DNA of 15,220 nt from an uncultured bacterium (GCA_903934155.1 CAIZMS010000097.1:1-15220), one strand, 5' to 3'; counted from the first letter of the stretch, positions 1 to 6,570 are shown. Notes: a model not told the origin generated them from the sequence alone. Numbers and translations: made by a program.

Positions 1-150
1 AATACCCTGCGTGAAAAATGCCGCAACACCGTTCCTGAAGGGGGATAGGAAGAGGGTTTAATTTGGAGATGCGTCCGCACGAATCTCAACTCGCCTTTTT
101 CTCCACAGGTCGAAGGGCTCTCTCTCCATCCTCCGCTTCCTCCGTGGTAA
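1..150. repeat. Right half of a compound inverted-repeat element, cut by the window edge
   Basis: Positions 14-30 (core AAAAATGCCG then AACACC) and the following GGGGGAT block match 2937-2970 in the element between ugd and the yhcH-like gene. Positions 130-150 carry the same outer arm as 3046-3066. The two blocks are about 120 bases apart here and about 113 in the other copy. The bases before position 14 differ from the other copy, consistent with a variable centre. The outer arm ends 4 bases before the stop codon of the DUF362 gene on the minus strand. The left half lies outside the window. No convincing gene is seen in 1-154. Confidence 0.75.
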
Positions 151-154
151 TGTC

Positions 155-1294
155 TTACGCCGTTCGGGATCCCTTGGTGAATTGGCGGGCGAAGCGGAAA
201 AAGGGACTGGATTGCATCGTAATCGCGTGCTCGGGACACACCTCGTGGCAGCAGCAGCAGGCAATGCATTTTTCAAACTCCAGCGAAGGCCGGCTCCGGG
301 ATGTCATATGCAGCGCCTCAGCAGGACAAGCCTTGACGCATTTCCCGCAAAACACGCAAGCGCTGGAAATGAGGGGACGGTGCCAGATCAGGGGCTGAAC
401 AAAACGGACAAGCCAGTGAGGCACATAATTGAGCGGAACGGTACTGGGCAGTTTGTACTCCCGCGGCGTGAGAGCCCCGATAAGATCCCCTTCCATGACG
501 ATCTCCGACCACTCAGCCACCCCCAGCCCCGCGCGACGGGCCGCCTCCAGGTGGACAATGTTGCGGGGATCAAGCCCCAGTGTCCGGCACAGCACCGCAT
601 CCAATGCGAGGGCATCGGATGAACCCGCCAGAAATCCGAGTTCGAGGGGAGCGCCGGCGGAGGGCCCGTTCCCCTCCATTCCCACCACTCCATCGGCAAT
701 GGCCAGCACGGGCCGGATCCGGCGAAAGATGGCTACCAGAAGGCGGGCAAAGTCCTGCGGATAGGGATACAGTTTGTGAAACATGGTCTTCTGGCGACCG
801 GGTACGGTGCCGTAAAGATTCTTAACCGCACCGGTCAGCCCGGTGAGAACATGGGTCTTGACCTTCGGCACCGTGATGATCGCGTCGGCTTCCAGCACCG
901 GATTGGCAATGGTAAAACGAATGCCGTCCTCCTCAAATGACCGGGAACCCGCCTTTTCCAGGTTCACCAGCGGAACCTGCTCCTCGCGGCATAGGGCCTC
1001 CATGCCCGTTCGCTCCCAAACCCGGTGCAGATCCGCAATGACGGCCGGGCTGTCAGCCACCCAGGGCTTTGCGCCGCAGGCCCTGACCAGGTGGATCAGG
1101 GCGCGAACGACTTCAGGGTGGGTGGTGACCGCTTCCTCGGGGGTATGATCGGAAAGCAAGTTGGGCTTGATCAGCACCGACTGGCCGGATTTGACAAACC
1201 GGTCCATCCCGCCAAGCCCTTCCATAAGCCGGTGCATGGCGCCATGAACCACCGAATAATCCGCACATTGAACCAGATTGACCGGAATAGACAT
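155..1294 (-). CDS. DUF362 domain protein with C-terminal 2x[4Fe-4S] ferredoxin domain
   Basis: The product is 379 aa. Residues 35-280 resemble the DUF362 family (IKPNLL at 42-47, TVPKVKTH at 141-148, GAVKNLYG at 155-162). Two ferredoxin motifs follow: C313-x2-C316-x2-C319-x3-C323-P and C343-x2-C346-x2-C349-x3-C353-P, each expected to hold a [4Fe-4S] cluster. The second has extra cysteines at 347 and 348. No signal peptide or membrane segment is seen, so it is probably cytosolic. The family is widespread in anaerobes and has no settled reaction; electron transfer is a reasonable guess from the clusters. No good Shine-Dalgarno precedes the ATG (the upstream bases read CCTTTCCCTC), but the N-terminus fits the family. 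It is transcribed away from ugd, and repeat copies flank both ends. The domain call is solid; the function is unknown. Confidence 0.9.
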   Translation of the reverse strand: MSIPVNLVQCADYSVVHGAMHRLMEGLGGMDRFVKSGQSVLIKPNLLSDHTPEEAVTTHPEVVRALIHLVRACGAKPWVADSPAVIADLHRVWERTGMEALCREEQVPLVNLEKAGSRSFEEDGIRFTIANPVLEADAIITVPKVKTHVLTGLTGAVKNLYGTVPGRQKTMFHKLYPYPQDFARLLVAIFRRIRPVLAIADGVVGMEGNGPSAGAPLELGFLAGSSDALALDAVLCRTLGLDPRNIVHLEAARRAGLGVAEWSEIVMEGDLIGALTPREYKLPSTVPLNYVPHWLVRFVQPLIWHRPLISSACVFCGKCVKACPAEALHMTSRSRPSLEFEKCIACCCCHEVCPEHAITMQSSPFFRFARQFTKGSRTA

Positions 1295-1339
1295 GAGGGA
1301 AAGGTATCGTGTCAGGCAGAGCGGGGAAAGAAGAAATCC

Positions 1340-1385
1340 TTACCACGGAGGAAGCGGAGATCCTTCTCCGTTTCCTCCGTGGTAA
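1340..1385. repeat. Short hairpin copy of the outer repeat arms
   Basis: Two 21-base arms (1340-1360 and 1365-1385) face each other across the 4-base loop TCCT. Pairing is complete except one G-T position, which would be a wobble pair in RNA. The arms are the same outer sequence (CTCCGCTTCCTCCGTGGTAA type) found at 130-150, 3046-3066 and, in variant form, 5182-5203, but the internal part is missing. It lies between the divergent starts of the DUF362 gene and ugd, upstream of the putative ugd promoter. Confidence 0.85.
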
Positions 1386-1411
1386 ATCTTTCCGGGGCGG
1401 GTAGTTGGGAA

Positions 1412-1439
1412 TTGCCTGATTGTCGGCTTTTGCTAGTAT
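1412..1439 (+). promoter_or_regulatory. Possible sigma70-type promoter for ugd
   Basis: TTGCCT (1412-1417) and TAGTAT (1434-1439) are separated by 16 bases, and each matches the consensus at 4 of 6 positions. This would give a leader of about 23 bases before the ATG at 1469. It is a consensus match only, and PVC-type promoters may differ. Confidence 0.3.
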
Positions 1440-1468
1440 CCCGCCTCAGCAATCAGGGAGCATACATC

Positions 1469-2836
1469 ATGAAGACCATTCTTTGCATCGGCGCGGGTTA
1501 TGTCGGCGGGCCTACCATGGCCATGATCGCGAAAAAATGCCCGGACATTAAAGTTCTTGTCGTGGACATTGACGCCGCCCGGATCCAGGCCTGGCAGTCG
1601 GATCGCCTCCCCATCTATGAACCCGGCCTCGCGGAACTGGTCAAGGCCACCCTGAACAAGAATCTCTTCTTTTCGACCGATGTGGCGGCGGGAATCCGGG
1701 AAGCGGACATCATCTTCGTCAGCGTCAACACCCCCACCAAGACCTTCGGGCAGGGCGCGGGACGCGCCGCCGATCTCCAGTATTGGGAAAAAACCGCACG
1801 GGAAATCAAGGCGAACGCCACCTCGGACAAGATCGTGGTTGAGAAAAGCACACTGCCTGTCCGTACCGCCGAAGCCATGGAGCGGATTCTCCACTCCGGA
1901 AACAAAACGGTTCATTTCGAGGTACTGTCCAACCCCGAGTTCCTGGCCGAGGGTACGGCGACCAAGGACCTGGAAACTCCCGACCGGATTTTGATCGGGG
2001 GGCACGACACCGAATCCGGACGCCGGGCCGTGGCGGCGCTGGCGGACGTCTATGCGCACTGGGTTCCGCGAAACCGCATTCTCACCACCAGCGTGTGGTC
2101 CAGTGAATTATCCAAGCTGGCGGCCAATGCCTTCCTGGCGCAACGCATCAGCTCCATCAACAGCCTCTCCGCACTGTGCGAACGCACCGAGGCGAATGTT
2201 TCCGAAGTGGCTCGGGCCATTGGCATGGATTCCCGCATCGGAGCCCGGTTCCTGAATGCCAGCGTCGGCTTCGGCGGCTCGTGCTTCAAAAAGGATATCC
2301 TGAACCTGGTGTATCTCTGCCAGCACTATGGACTGACCGAAGTGGCGACCTACTGGGAGCAGGTGGTCACCATGAATGAATACCAGGAAGACCGGTTTGC
2401 GCGGAAAATGAGTTCCACGATGTTCAACACCGTTGCCGGGAAACGTATTGCCGTCTTTGGCTTCGCCTTCAAGGCGGATACCGGCGACACCCGGGAGAGC
2501 CCGGCGATCCGCGTCTGCCGGTTCCTGATTGAAGAACGGGCGGCGGTGGTGGTCACGGATCCCAAGGCGTTGGAGAATGCCAAAAAAGACCTCGCTGATC
2601 TGGCGGGTAAAATCACCTATGAACCGGATCCCTACAAAGCGGCCGCAGGGGCGCATGCGCTTGCCGTGATGACGGATTGGGCGGACTATACCACCCTGGA
2701 TTACAAGCGTATTTATGACAGCATGGTCAAGCCGGCCTTTATTTTCGACGGGCGCAACTGTCTCGACCACAAGGCCCTGTTTGAAATCGGCTTCAATGTG
2801 CACCCCATCGGGAAAGTCCCCCTCAGCCACCTCTAA
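1469..2836 (+). CDS. ugd: UDP-glucose 6-dehydrogenase, animal type
   Basis: The product is 455 aa and oxidises UDP-glucose to UDP-glucuronate with two NAD+, supplying precursors for envelope or capsule polysaccharide in the cytosol. The N-terminal NAD domain starts with GAGYVGG (8-14) and D33 follows the second strand. EKSTLPVR (125-132) and FLAEGTATKDL (158-168) follow the eukaryote-like UGDH pattern more closely than the short bacterial form. K216 and the catalytic nucleophile C272 in GFGGSCFKKD (267-276) are present. GFAFKADTGDTRESP (331-345) marks the C-terminal UDP-binding domain. The same frame stays open upstream through a repeat hairpin back to 1025, but that stretch has no family similarity. 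The ATG at 1469 has GGAG at 1457-1460 with 8-base spacing and begins directly at the Rossmann strand. No sugar-nucleotide or glycosyltransferase genes adjoin it, so it looks monocistronic. Confidence 0.95.
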   Translation: MKTILCIGAGYVGGPTMAMIAKKCPDIKVLVVDIDAARIQAWQSDRLPIYEPGLAELVKATLNKNLFFSTDVAAGIREADIIFVSVNTPTKTFGQGAGRAADLQYWEKTAREIKANATSDKIVVEKSTLPVRTAEAMERILHSGNKTVHFEVLSNPEFLAEGTATKDLETPDRILIGGHDTESGRRAVAALADVYAHWVPRNRILTTSVWSSELSKLAANAFLAQRISSINSLSALCERTEANVSEVARAIGMDSRIGARFLNASVGFGGSCFKKDILNLVYLCQHYGLTEVATYWEQVVTMNEYQEDRFARKMSSTMFNTVAGKRIAVFGFAFKADTGDTRESPAIRVCRFLIEERAAVVVTDPKALENAKKDLADLAGKITYEPDPYKAAAGAHALAVMTDWADYTTLDYKRIYDSMVKPAFIFDGRNCLDHKALFEIGFNVHPIGKVPLSHL

Positions 2837-2847
2837 GGCCGGAAAAA

Positions 2848-3070
2848 AGATTTACCACCCGCTTCGCTGAAGAAAACGGAGAGTTGGGGGAAAAAAGAGA
2901 ATGTTTCGGCATTTTTATGCGGCGAGTACTCCGCATAAAAATGCCGAAACACCATCCTTGAGGGGGATGGGGCGAGAAAGGGCTTCAGAAGGACTTCTCG
3001 GATTTTTCTTCAATTCCCGCAACATTCTCTTTCTTTCGCCCGGCCCCTCCGCTTCCTCCGTGGTAAATCT
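2848..3070. repeat. Full-length compound inverted-repeat element between convergent genes
   Basis: The 223-base element has perfect 11-base termini, AGATTTACCAC (2848-2858) and GTGGTAAATCT (3060-3070). The right end continues as the outer arm (3046-3066), while the left outer arm is degenerate. Inside are a strong central hairpin (2902-2951), a block CCATCC...GGATGG able to pair, and a second inward copy of AGAATGTTGCGGG on the minus strand (around 3016-3028). It fills the gap between ugd and the yhcH-like gene, 11 bases after one stop and 19 bases after the other. No ORF with family similarity is seen inside. Confidence 0.85.
2902..2951. repeat. Central hairpin of the element, possible bidirectional terminator
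   Basis: Arms 2902-2922 and 2931-2951 are perfect 21-base reverse complements around an 8-base loop, CGAGTACT. The loop extends a near-palindrome (GAGTACTC). The hairpin lies between convergent genes and could stop transcription from both sides. There is no clean U-tract, so intrinsic termination is only possible, not shown. Confidence 0.8.
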
Positions 3071-3089
3071 TCTCTTCGGGTTCTCGCTT

Positions 3090-3533
3090 TTACACGGCGA
3101 CTTTAACGACGATTTTGACCATCTCCTCTGTGCCGGCCATGGGGGCGTGGGCATCCTCGGGGAAAAAAATGGCGAAATGCCCGGCCGGCACGGGGATCCA
3201 GGTCGCGGGCCGGCCCGTATAAAACTCCAGATCCTTGGCGGAGTCATAGCCGAGACTTTTCAAGCCCGGCCCGGTGTGGGCCCACCCCATGAGGTCCGAG
3301 CCATCGGCCAGATACTGAATATCCATATAACGGCGATGGGTTTCGAGTTTGGCCGCAGCCTGTCCCCGTCCGCTTTCCCGCATCACACTGGCATAGAGTC
3401 GATCCCCTGAAATTTCAGCGCGGCCTGCGGGAAGTCCGCCCGGGGCCTGCGCCCGAAGCCATTGAAAGGCCTTGGCGAAAGCGGGATGAAGTGAAAAATA
3501 CCGATCTGCATTTTCAAGTTTATCCAAAATCAT
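3090..3533 (-). CDS. YhcH/YjgK/YiaL family protein (EbgC-like, cupin-type fold)
   Basis: The product is 147 aa, the usual length for this family, which includes the EbgC subunit of evolved beta-galactosidase and YiaL/YhcH proteins associated with sialic-acid and other sugar metabolism. Family features are ETHRRYMDIQYL (64-75), with E64, H66 and D71 as likely metal or substrate ligands, H119 in PAGHF, and the FPEDAHAP segment with H129 (124-131). A small beta-barrel in the cytosol is expected. The ATG at 3533 has a strong AGGAGG a few bases upstream (3538-3545, read on the minus strand). The frame is open 18 codons further, but that start would lie upstream of this good ribosome site. It stands alone between a repeat element and hydG, so its sugar substrate cannot be read from context. 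Confidence 0.88.
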   Translation of the reverse strand: MILDKLENADRYFSLHPAFAKAFQWLRAQAPGGLPAGRAEISGDRLYASVMRESGRGQAAAKLETHRRYMDIQYLADGSDLMGWAHTGPGLKSLGYDSAKDLEFYTGRPATWIPVPAGHFAIFFPEDAHAPMAGTEEMVKIVVKVAV

Positions 3534-3608
3534 GGAACCTCCTCCTATTGAAGCCCTCTCATTACCAACAATCCCCTCTTCTTTCAACCCACGCCCATCA
3601 TTCTCGCC

Positions 3609-3638
3609 TTGTCTTTATTGCCCCCACCGTAGTATCAT
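3609..3638 (+). promoter_or_regulatory. Possible sigma70-type promoter for hydG
   Basis: TTGTCT (3609-3614) and TATCAT (3633-3638) have an 18-base spacer. The -10 matches 5 of 6 consensus bases and the -35 matches 4 of 6. Transcription would start near 3645, just ahead of AGGAGG at 3652-3657 and the ATG at 3666. Confidence 0.4.
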
Positions 3639-3665
3639 TTCAAAGTTTATTAGGAGGCACCCATC

Positions 3666-5057
3666 ATGACTCATCCAACACCGATCGATGAAACGGCGAT
3701 TCAGGCGACACTTGAATCCATACTCCACCCCGATTCCGCGCGGATTCGCGCCATCCTGGAAAAGGGACTCCTCATGAAGGGCTTGGATTTAAAGGATGTG
3801 GCGGAGCTCTCCTCCATCAGTGATCCTGAACTCCTGGGGGAACTGTTCGCCGCCGCCCGAAGGGTTAAGGACGAGATTTATGGAAAACGTCTGGTGATTT
3901 TTGCCCCGCTGTACATCTCCAACTTGTGTGCCAATGAATGCCTGTACTGTGCCTTCCGCGCGCGCAACACGGCCATCAAGCGGCGGGCGCTGACCCAGGC
4001 GGAAATTGCCGAGGAAACCCGGATCCTCATCCGCCAGGGACACAAGCGCGTCCTGCTGGTCGCAGGGGAATCCTACCCGCGCGAGGGGTTTTCCTATGTC
4101 CTGAAATCCATTGAGACCGTCTATGGGGTCCGGGGCGAAGGCGCAGGGGAAATCCGCCGGGTCAATGTCAATGTCGCCCCCCTGACCGCTGAAGAATTCA
4201 AACTATTAAAAGCCAGCCGCATCGGCACTTACCAGCTGTTTCAGGAAACCTACCACCGCACTACCTACAAAGCGGTACACCTGGCTGGGAAAAAGGCGGA
4301 TTACGATTGGCGGGTGACCGCGCCGGACCGAGCCATGGAGGCGGGAATTAATGACATCGGAATCGGTGTGTTGTTCGGACTGTGCGACTGGCGGTTCGAA
4401 ATCCTGGCGTTGATGCAACACATCCGACATCTGGAAAAAGAGTTTGGAGTGGGGCCCCACACCGTCAGCGTTCCGCGTCTTGAACCGGCGGCCGGATCCG
4501 ATACCGCCAACCATCCCCCGAAACCGGTATCGGATGTGGATTTCCGGAAGATTGTGGCCATTTTACGCCTGGCGGTTCCGTACACAGGAATCATCATGTC
4601 CACCCGCGAGACCGCGAGCCTGCGACGGGAAACCTTTGCTCTGGGCGTCTCCCAGATTTCCGCCGGAAGCCGGACCAATCCCGGAGGGTATGGCGACGGG
4701 GAACAGGAAGACCGGAGCCAGTTTTCGCTGGGCGATCATCGCGATCTGGATGAGGTGGTTCGGGATGTGGCGGAACTGGGCTATATCCCCTCCTTCTGCA
4801 CCGGGTGTTACCGGCTGGGCCGAACGGGTGCGGACTTCATGGATCTGGCAAAGCCGGGCGACATTAAACATCACTGCGACCCCAACGCCCTGTCCACATT
4901 CGAGGAATACCTGCTCGATTATGGCAGCCCCGCCACCCGGGCCGTAGGCGAGACACTGATCGCCAACACACTGGCCAAAATGGATCCGAAGCCACGAGCC
5001 ATTTCCCAAGCCCTGGTGGACCAAGTCAGGGCCGGTAAACGCGACGTGCTGTGCTGA
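3666..5057 (+). CDS. hydG: [FeFe]-hydrogenase maturase, radical SAM tyrosine lyase HydG
   Basis: The product is 463 aa. HydG cleaves tyrosine to p-cresol, CO and cyanide and builds the Fe(CO)2(CN) unit used for the hydrogenase H-cluster. The radical-SAM cluster motif is C88-x3-C92-x2-C95 (CANECLYC). The decisive C-terminal motif is C378-x2-C381-x22-C404 (CTGCYRLGRTG ... KHHC), which binds the auxiliary Fe-S cluster and separates HydG from the thiamine enzyme ThiH. The ATG is preceded by AGGAGG at 3652-3657 with 8-base spacing. No hydE, hydF or hydrogenase gene is adjacent; the neighbours on both sides are on the other strand, so the partners must lie elsewhere. Its presence implies an anaerobic, hydrogen-metabolising cell. 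Repeat elements lie downstream, starting about 10 bases after the stop. Confidence 0.96.
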   Translation: MTHPTPIDETAIQATLESILHPDSARIRAILEKGLLMKGLDLKDVAELSSISDPELLGELFAAARRVKDEIYGKRLVIFAPLYISNLCANECLYCAFRARNTAIKRRALTQAEIAEETRILIRQGHKRVLLVAGESYPREGFSYVLKSIETVYGVRGEGAGEIRRVNVNVAPLTAEEFKLLKASRIGTYQLFQETYHRTTYKAVHLAGKKADYDWRVTAPDRAMEAGINDIGIGVLFGLCDWRFEILALMQHIRHLEKEFGVGPHTVSVPRLEPAAGSDTANHPPKPVSDVDFRKIVAILRLAVPYTGIIMSTRETASLRRETFALGVSQISAGSRTNPGGYGDGEQEDRSQFSLGDHRDLDEVVRDVAELGYIPSFCTGCYRLGRTGADFMDLAKPGDIKHHCDPNALSTFEEYLLDYGSPATRAVGETLIANTLAKMDPKPRAISQALVDQVRAGKRDVLC

Positions 5058-5066
5058 AAAAAAAGA

Positions 5067-5203
5067 AAGACTCACCACGGAGGGGGCGGAGGGGCGAGCG
5101 AGAGAATGTTTCGGCGTTTTACAAGGGGCGGGCCCGCCCCTTGTAAAATTCCGCATCATTTCTTCTCTTCCTCTCCCTCAACCCTCCGCCCCCTCCGTGG
5201 TAA
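5067..5203. repeat. Compound inverted-repeat element, GC-rich variant
   Basis: The outer arms ACCACGGAGGGGGCGGAGGG (5074-5093) and 5182-5201 are perfect 20-base reverse complements. Inside the left arm, GAGAATGTTTCGGC (5103-5115) repeats the flank seen at 2898-2910. The right inner flank TTCCGCATCATT is a looser mirror. The centre is a different palindrome from the other copy. The element fills the gap between convergent hydG (stop at 5057) and the minus-strand unknown gene (stop at 5206), leaving 9 and 2 bases. Confidence 0.85.
5117..5148. repeat. Perfect 32-bp palindrome at the element centre
   Basis: The half-sites TTTTACAAGGGGCGGG (5117-5132) and CCCGCCCCTTGTAAAA (5133-5148) are exact reverse complements with no spacer. 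As RNA it would form a GC-rich hairpin ending in four U on either strand (TTTT/AAAA flanks), so it may act as a bidirectional terminator for the two convergent genes. Confidence 0.85.
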
Positions 5204-5205
5204 TC

Positions 5206-6354
5206 TTAGTCTTCCTTCTTCCCCAGCATTCGTATGAGGGTGAGCAGGAAATCGCGGTTATCGGCGCAGAGATACCGCATCTCGCCACCCATGCGGTTGA
5301 AGGTCTTGCAGTACCGGAGATAGTAGGCAGGATTGTCCTTGGGCGGCTCCCCGTTTTTCTGCCAATCCCAGGTCGACTCCGCGAGATCCACAACCCCGAT
5401 GAAATGGCGGTCAATGCGGGATCCGCTCTGGAGCGCGAGGTTCTGGGACATTGAAAACGCCTTTTCAAAGATCATCGGCGACATCACGGCGGATCCAACA
5501 GAGAGATAGACTCCGTCCTGAATCCGGCTGATGGAGTCGGAAAAGGAAAGAAAATCACGAAGCGCGGTGCGCCCAATCGCCGCTCCATGGTTCATGGGAT
5601 GATTGTAAATAATATCATGCCCAATCATGGGATGGCCGGTAAAGGGAATCCCCAACCGAGTGGCGGCCGCCTGGGCACTGTAGGACTTGAAGGGATGGGG
5701 CACCGCCATCCATCCTGCCTTCAGGTCGAATTTCCTGATCACCCCTAGTAAGTCCACCGCCGCCGCCAGCCTCCCCTCTGATTCCTGATTCCTGACTCCT
5801 GACTCCCGTATTCCCGAACTCACAAAATCGTTCATACAGGTAACCAGTTCGTCACAAGCGGGAATACTAAGCCCTTCCCGCTCGATCATAGCCCCGACCG
5901 ACTCCCCATAGCCCAATCCCTCATACGCCCCCACCACCAGGGCCAAATTGATAAAAAACCCGGTTTCCTGCCAGATTCCGAATTCGCCGCGGGACACATT
6001 CCCCTGAATATCCTCGCTGCTCTGCCCCCGGTAAGCGAACTCCCAGTCGTGAATGATTCCAGCCCCATTGGTGGCCAAGTGCGTAAGCCACCCCTGCTCC
6101 ATCAACCGGATCAACACCGGAGCCAAACCGTTTTTAATCGTATGTGCCCCGAAGGCCATCACCACGGGCCGGTTGGCCCCGCGGGCGGCCCAAATCCGCT
6201 CCACCATCACCCCCATTGTCTTCATTTCCGAAGCCCCGAGGGGGCGCGGCTCCTGATCAGGCTTCACATGATCCTGTTCAATGGCAAGCTTGTTGGCCCG
6301 CTGGGTCAGAGATTTGATGATCAGTTTGCCGCGATCAAGTTGTGGATAAGGCAT
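5206..6354 (-). CDS. Conserved protein of unknown function, perhaps deoxyhypusine-synthase-like Rossmann protein
   Basis: The product is 382 aa and cytosolic in appearance. I do not recognise the family with certainty. FGAHTIKNGLAPVLIRLMEQ (68-87) followed by THLATNGAGIIHDWE (91-105) has the layout of the nucleotide-binding part of deoxyhypusine synthase (a Gly/Ser-rich loop, then a TxGxG loop with an acidic residue). The expected catalytic lysine region is not evident, so this is a weak guess. A His-rich segment at 240-256 (H241, H246, H252, H256) could bind metal or substrate, and GVYLSVGSAVMSPM (281-294) is another Gly/Ser loop. The ATG at 6354 has AAGGAGAT just upstream. A longer frame to 6510 would overlap tRNA-Val and run through a repeat, so it is rejected. 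Residues about 181-195 are encoded by a heptamer repeat, probably an insertion. The gene lies downstream of metG and tRNA-Val on the same strand. Confidence 0.85.
   Translation of the reverse strand: MPYPQLDRGKLIIKSLTQRANKLAIEQDHVKPDQEPRPLGASEMKTMGVMVERIWAARGANRPVVMAFGAHTIKNGLAPVLIRLMEQGWLTHLATNGAGIIHDWEFAYRGQSSEDIQGNVSRGEFGIWQETGFFINLALVVGAYEGLGYGESVGAMIEREGLSIPACDELVTCMNDFVSSGIRESGVRNQESEGRLAAAVDLLGVIRKFDLKAGWMAVPHPFKSYSAQAAATRLGIPFTGHPMIGHDIIYNHPMNHGAAIGRTALRDFLSFSDSISRIQDGVYLSVGSAVMSPMIFEKAFSMSQNLALQSGSRIDRHFIGVVDLAESTWDWQKNGEPPKDNPAYYLRYCKTFNRMGGEMRYLCADNRDFLLTLIRMLGKKED
5780..5807. repeat. Heptanucleotide tandem repeat inside a coding sequence
   Basis: Four 7-base units follow each other: GATTCCT, GATTCCT, GACTCCT, GACTCCC. 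They fall inside the unknown minus-strand gene and encode part of a hydrophilic stretch (GIRESGVRNQESE at 181-193). Four units make 28 bases, so flanking changes must keep the frame. Short heptamer repeats of this general style are known in cyanobacteria (STRR repeats); here the likeness is only in design. Confidence 0.85.
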
Positions 6355-6388
6355 CGACTCATCTCCTTTGCGAATATGCTCAACTCCC

Positions 6389-6481
6389 ATTCGCCGCGTT
6401 CGCAATAACCTTATTGTGGCCTGCCATGGTTCGACAAGCTCACCACAGGTGAGCAAGTGAGCTACTGCGAACGCGTCGAAT
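6389..6481. repeat. 93-bp imperfect inverted-repeat element abutting tRNA-Val
   Basis: Arms ATTCGCCGCGTTCGCA (6389-6404) and TGCGAACGCGTCGAAT (6466-6481) are reverse complements at 15 of 16 positions. The right arm ends on the last base of the tRNA CCA. Between them lie TTCGACAAGCTCACC (6430-6444), of a type that I recall as a commonly dispersed sequence in environmental genomes, and a perfect hairpin GCTCACC-ACA-GGTGAGC (6438-6454). It separates the tRNA from the unknown gene, whose ATG is at 6354. Confidence 0.7.
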
Positions 6482-6557
6482 GGTGGGCAGTACAGGACTC
6501 GAACCTGCAACCCCTAGAATGTAAATCTAGTGCTCTAACCGATTGAGCTAACCGCCC
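6481..6557 (-). tRNA. tRNA-Val (anticodon UAC)
   Basis: The minus strand folds as a complete cloverleaf of 77 nt including an encoded CCA. The acceptor arms are GGGCGGT and ACTGCCC (one G-T pair), the D arm GCTC/GAGC, the anticodon stem CTAGA/TCTAG with loop TTTACAT, and the T arm GCAGG-TTCGAGT-CCTGT. Positions 34-36 are TAC, reading GUA valine codons, and the body resembles bacterial tRNA-Val. It lies 63 bases after the metG stop on the same strand, so read-through from metG is possible. Confidence 0.95.
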
Positions 6558-6570
6558 CTGATAAAAATAA

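Noticed and set aside
1025..1468. Upstream in-frame extension of ugd by 148 codons
   Set aside because: It overlaps the DUF362 gene and a repeat hairpin; family similarity and the ribosome site place the start at 1469.
3666..5057. Assignment as ThiH (thiamine synthesis)
   Set aside because: The C-terminal CX2CX22C cluster motif and length are those of HydG.
155..5057. A single functional system made of DUF362, ugd, the yhcH-like gene and hydG
   Set aside because: The genes alternate in strand, are separated by repeats and belong to unrelated pathways.
6355..6510. N-terminal extension of the unknown minus-strand protein
   Set aside because: It would start inside tRNA-Val and read through a dispersed repeat; a strong ribosome site precedes the ATG at 6354.
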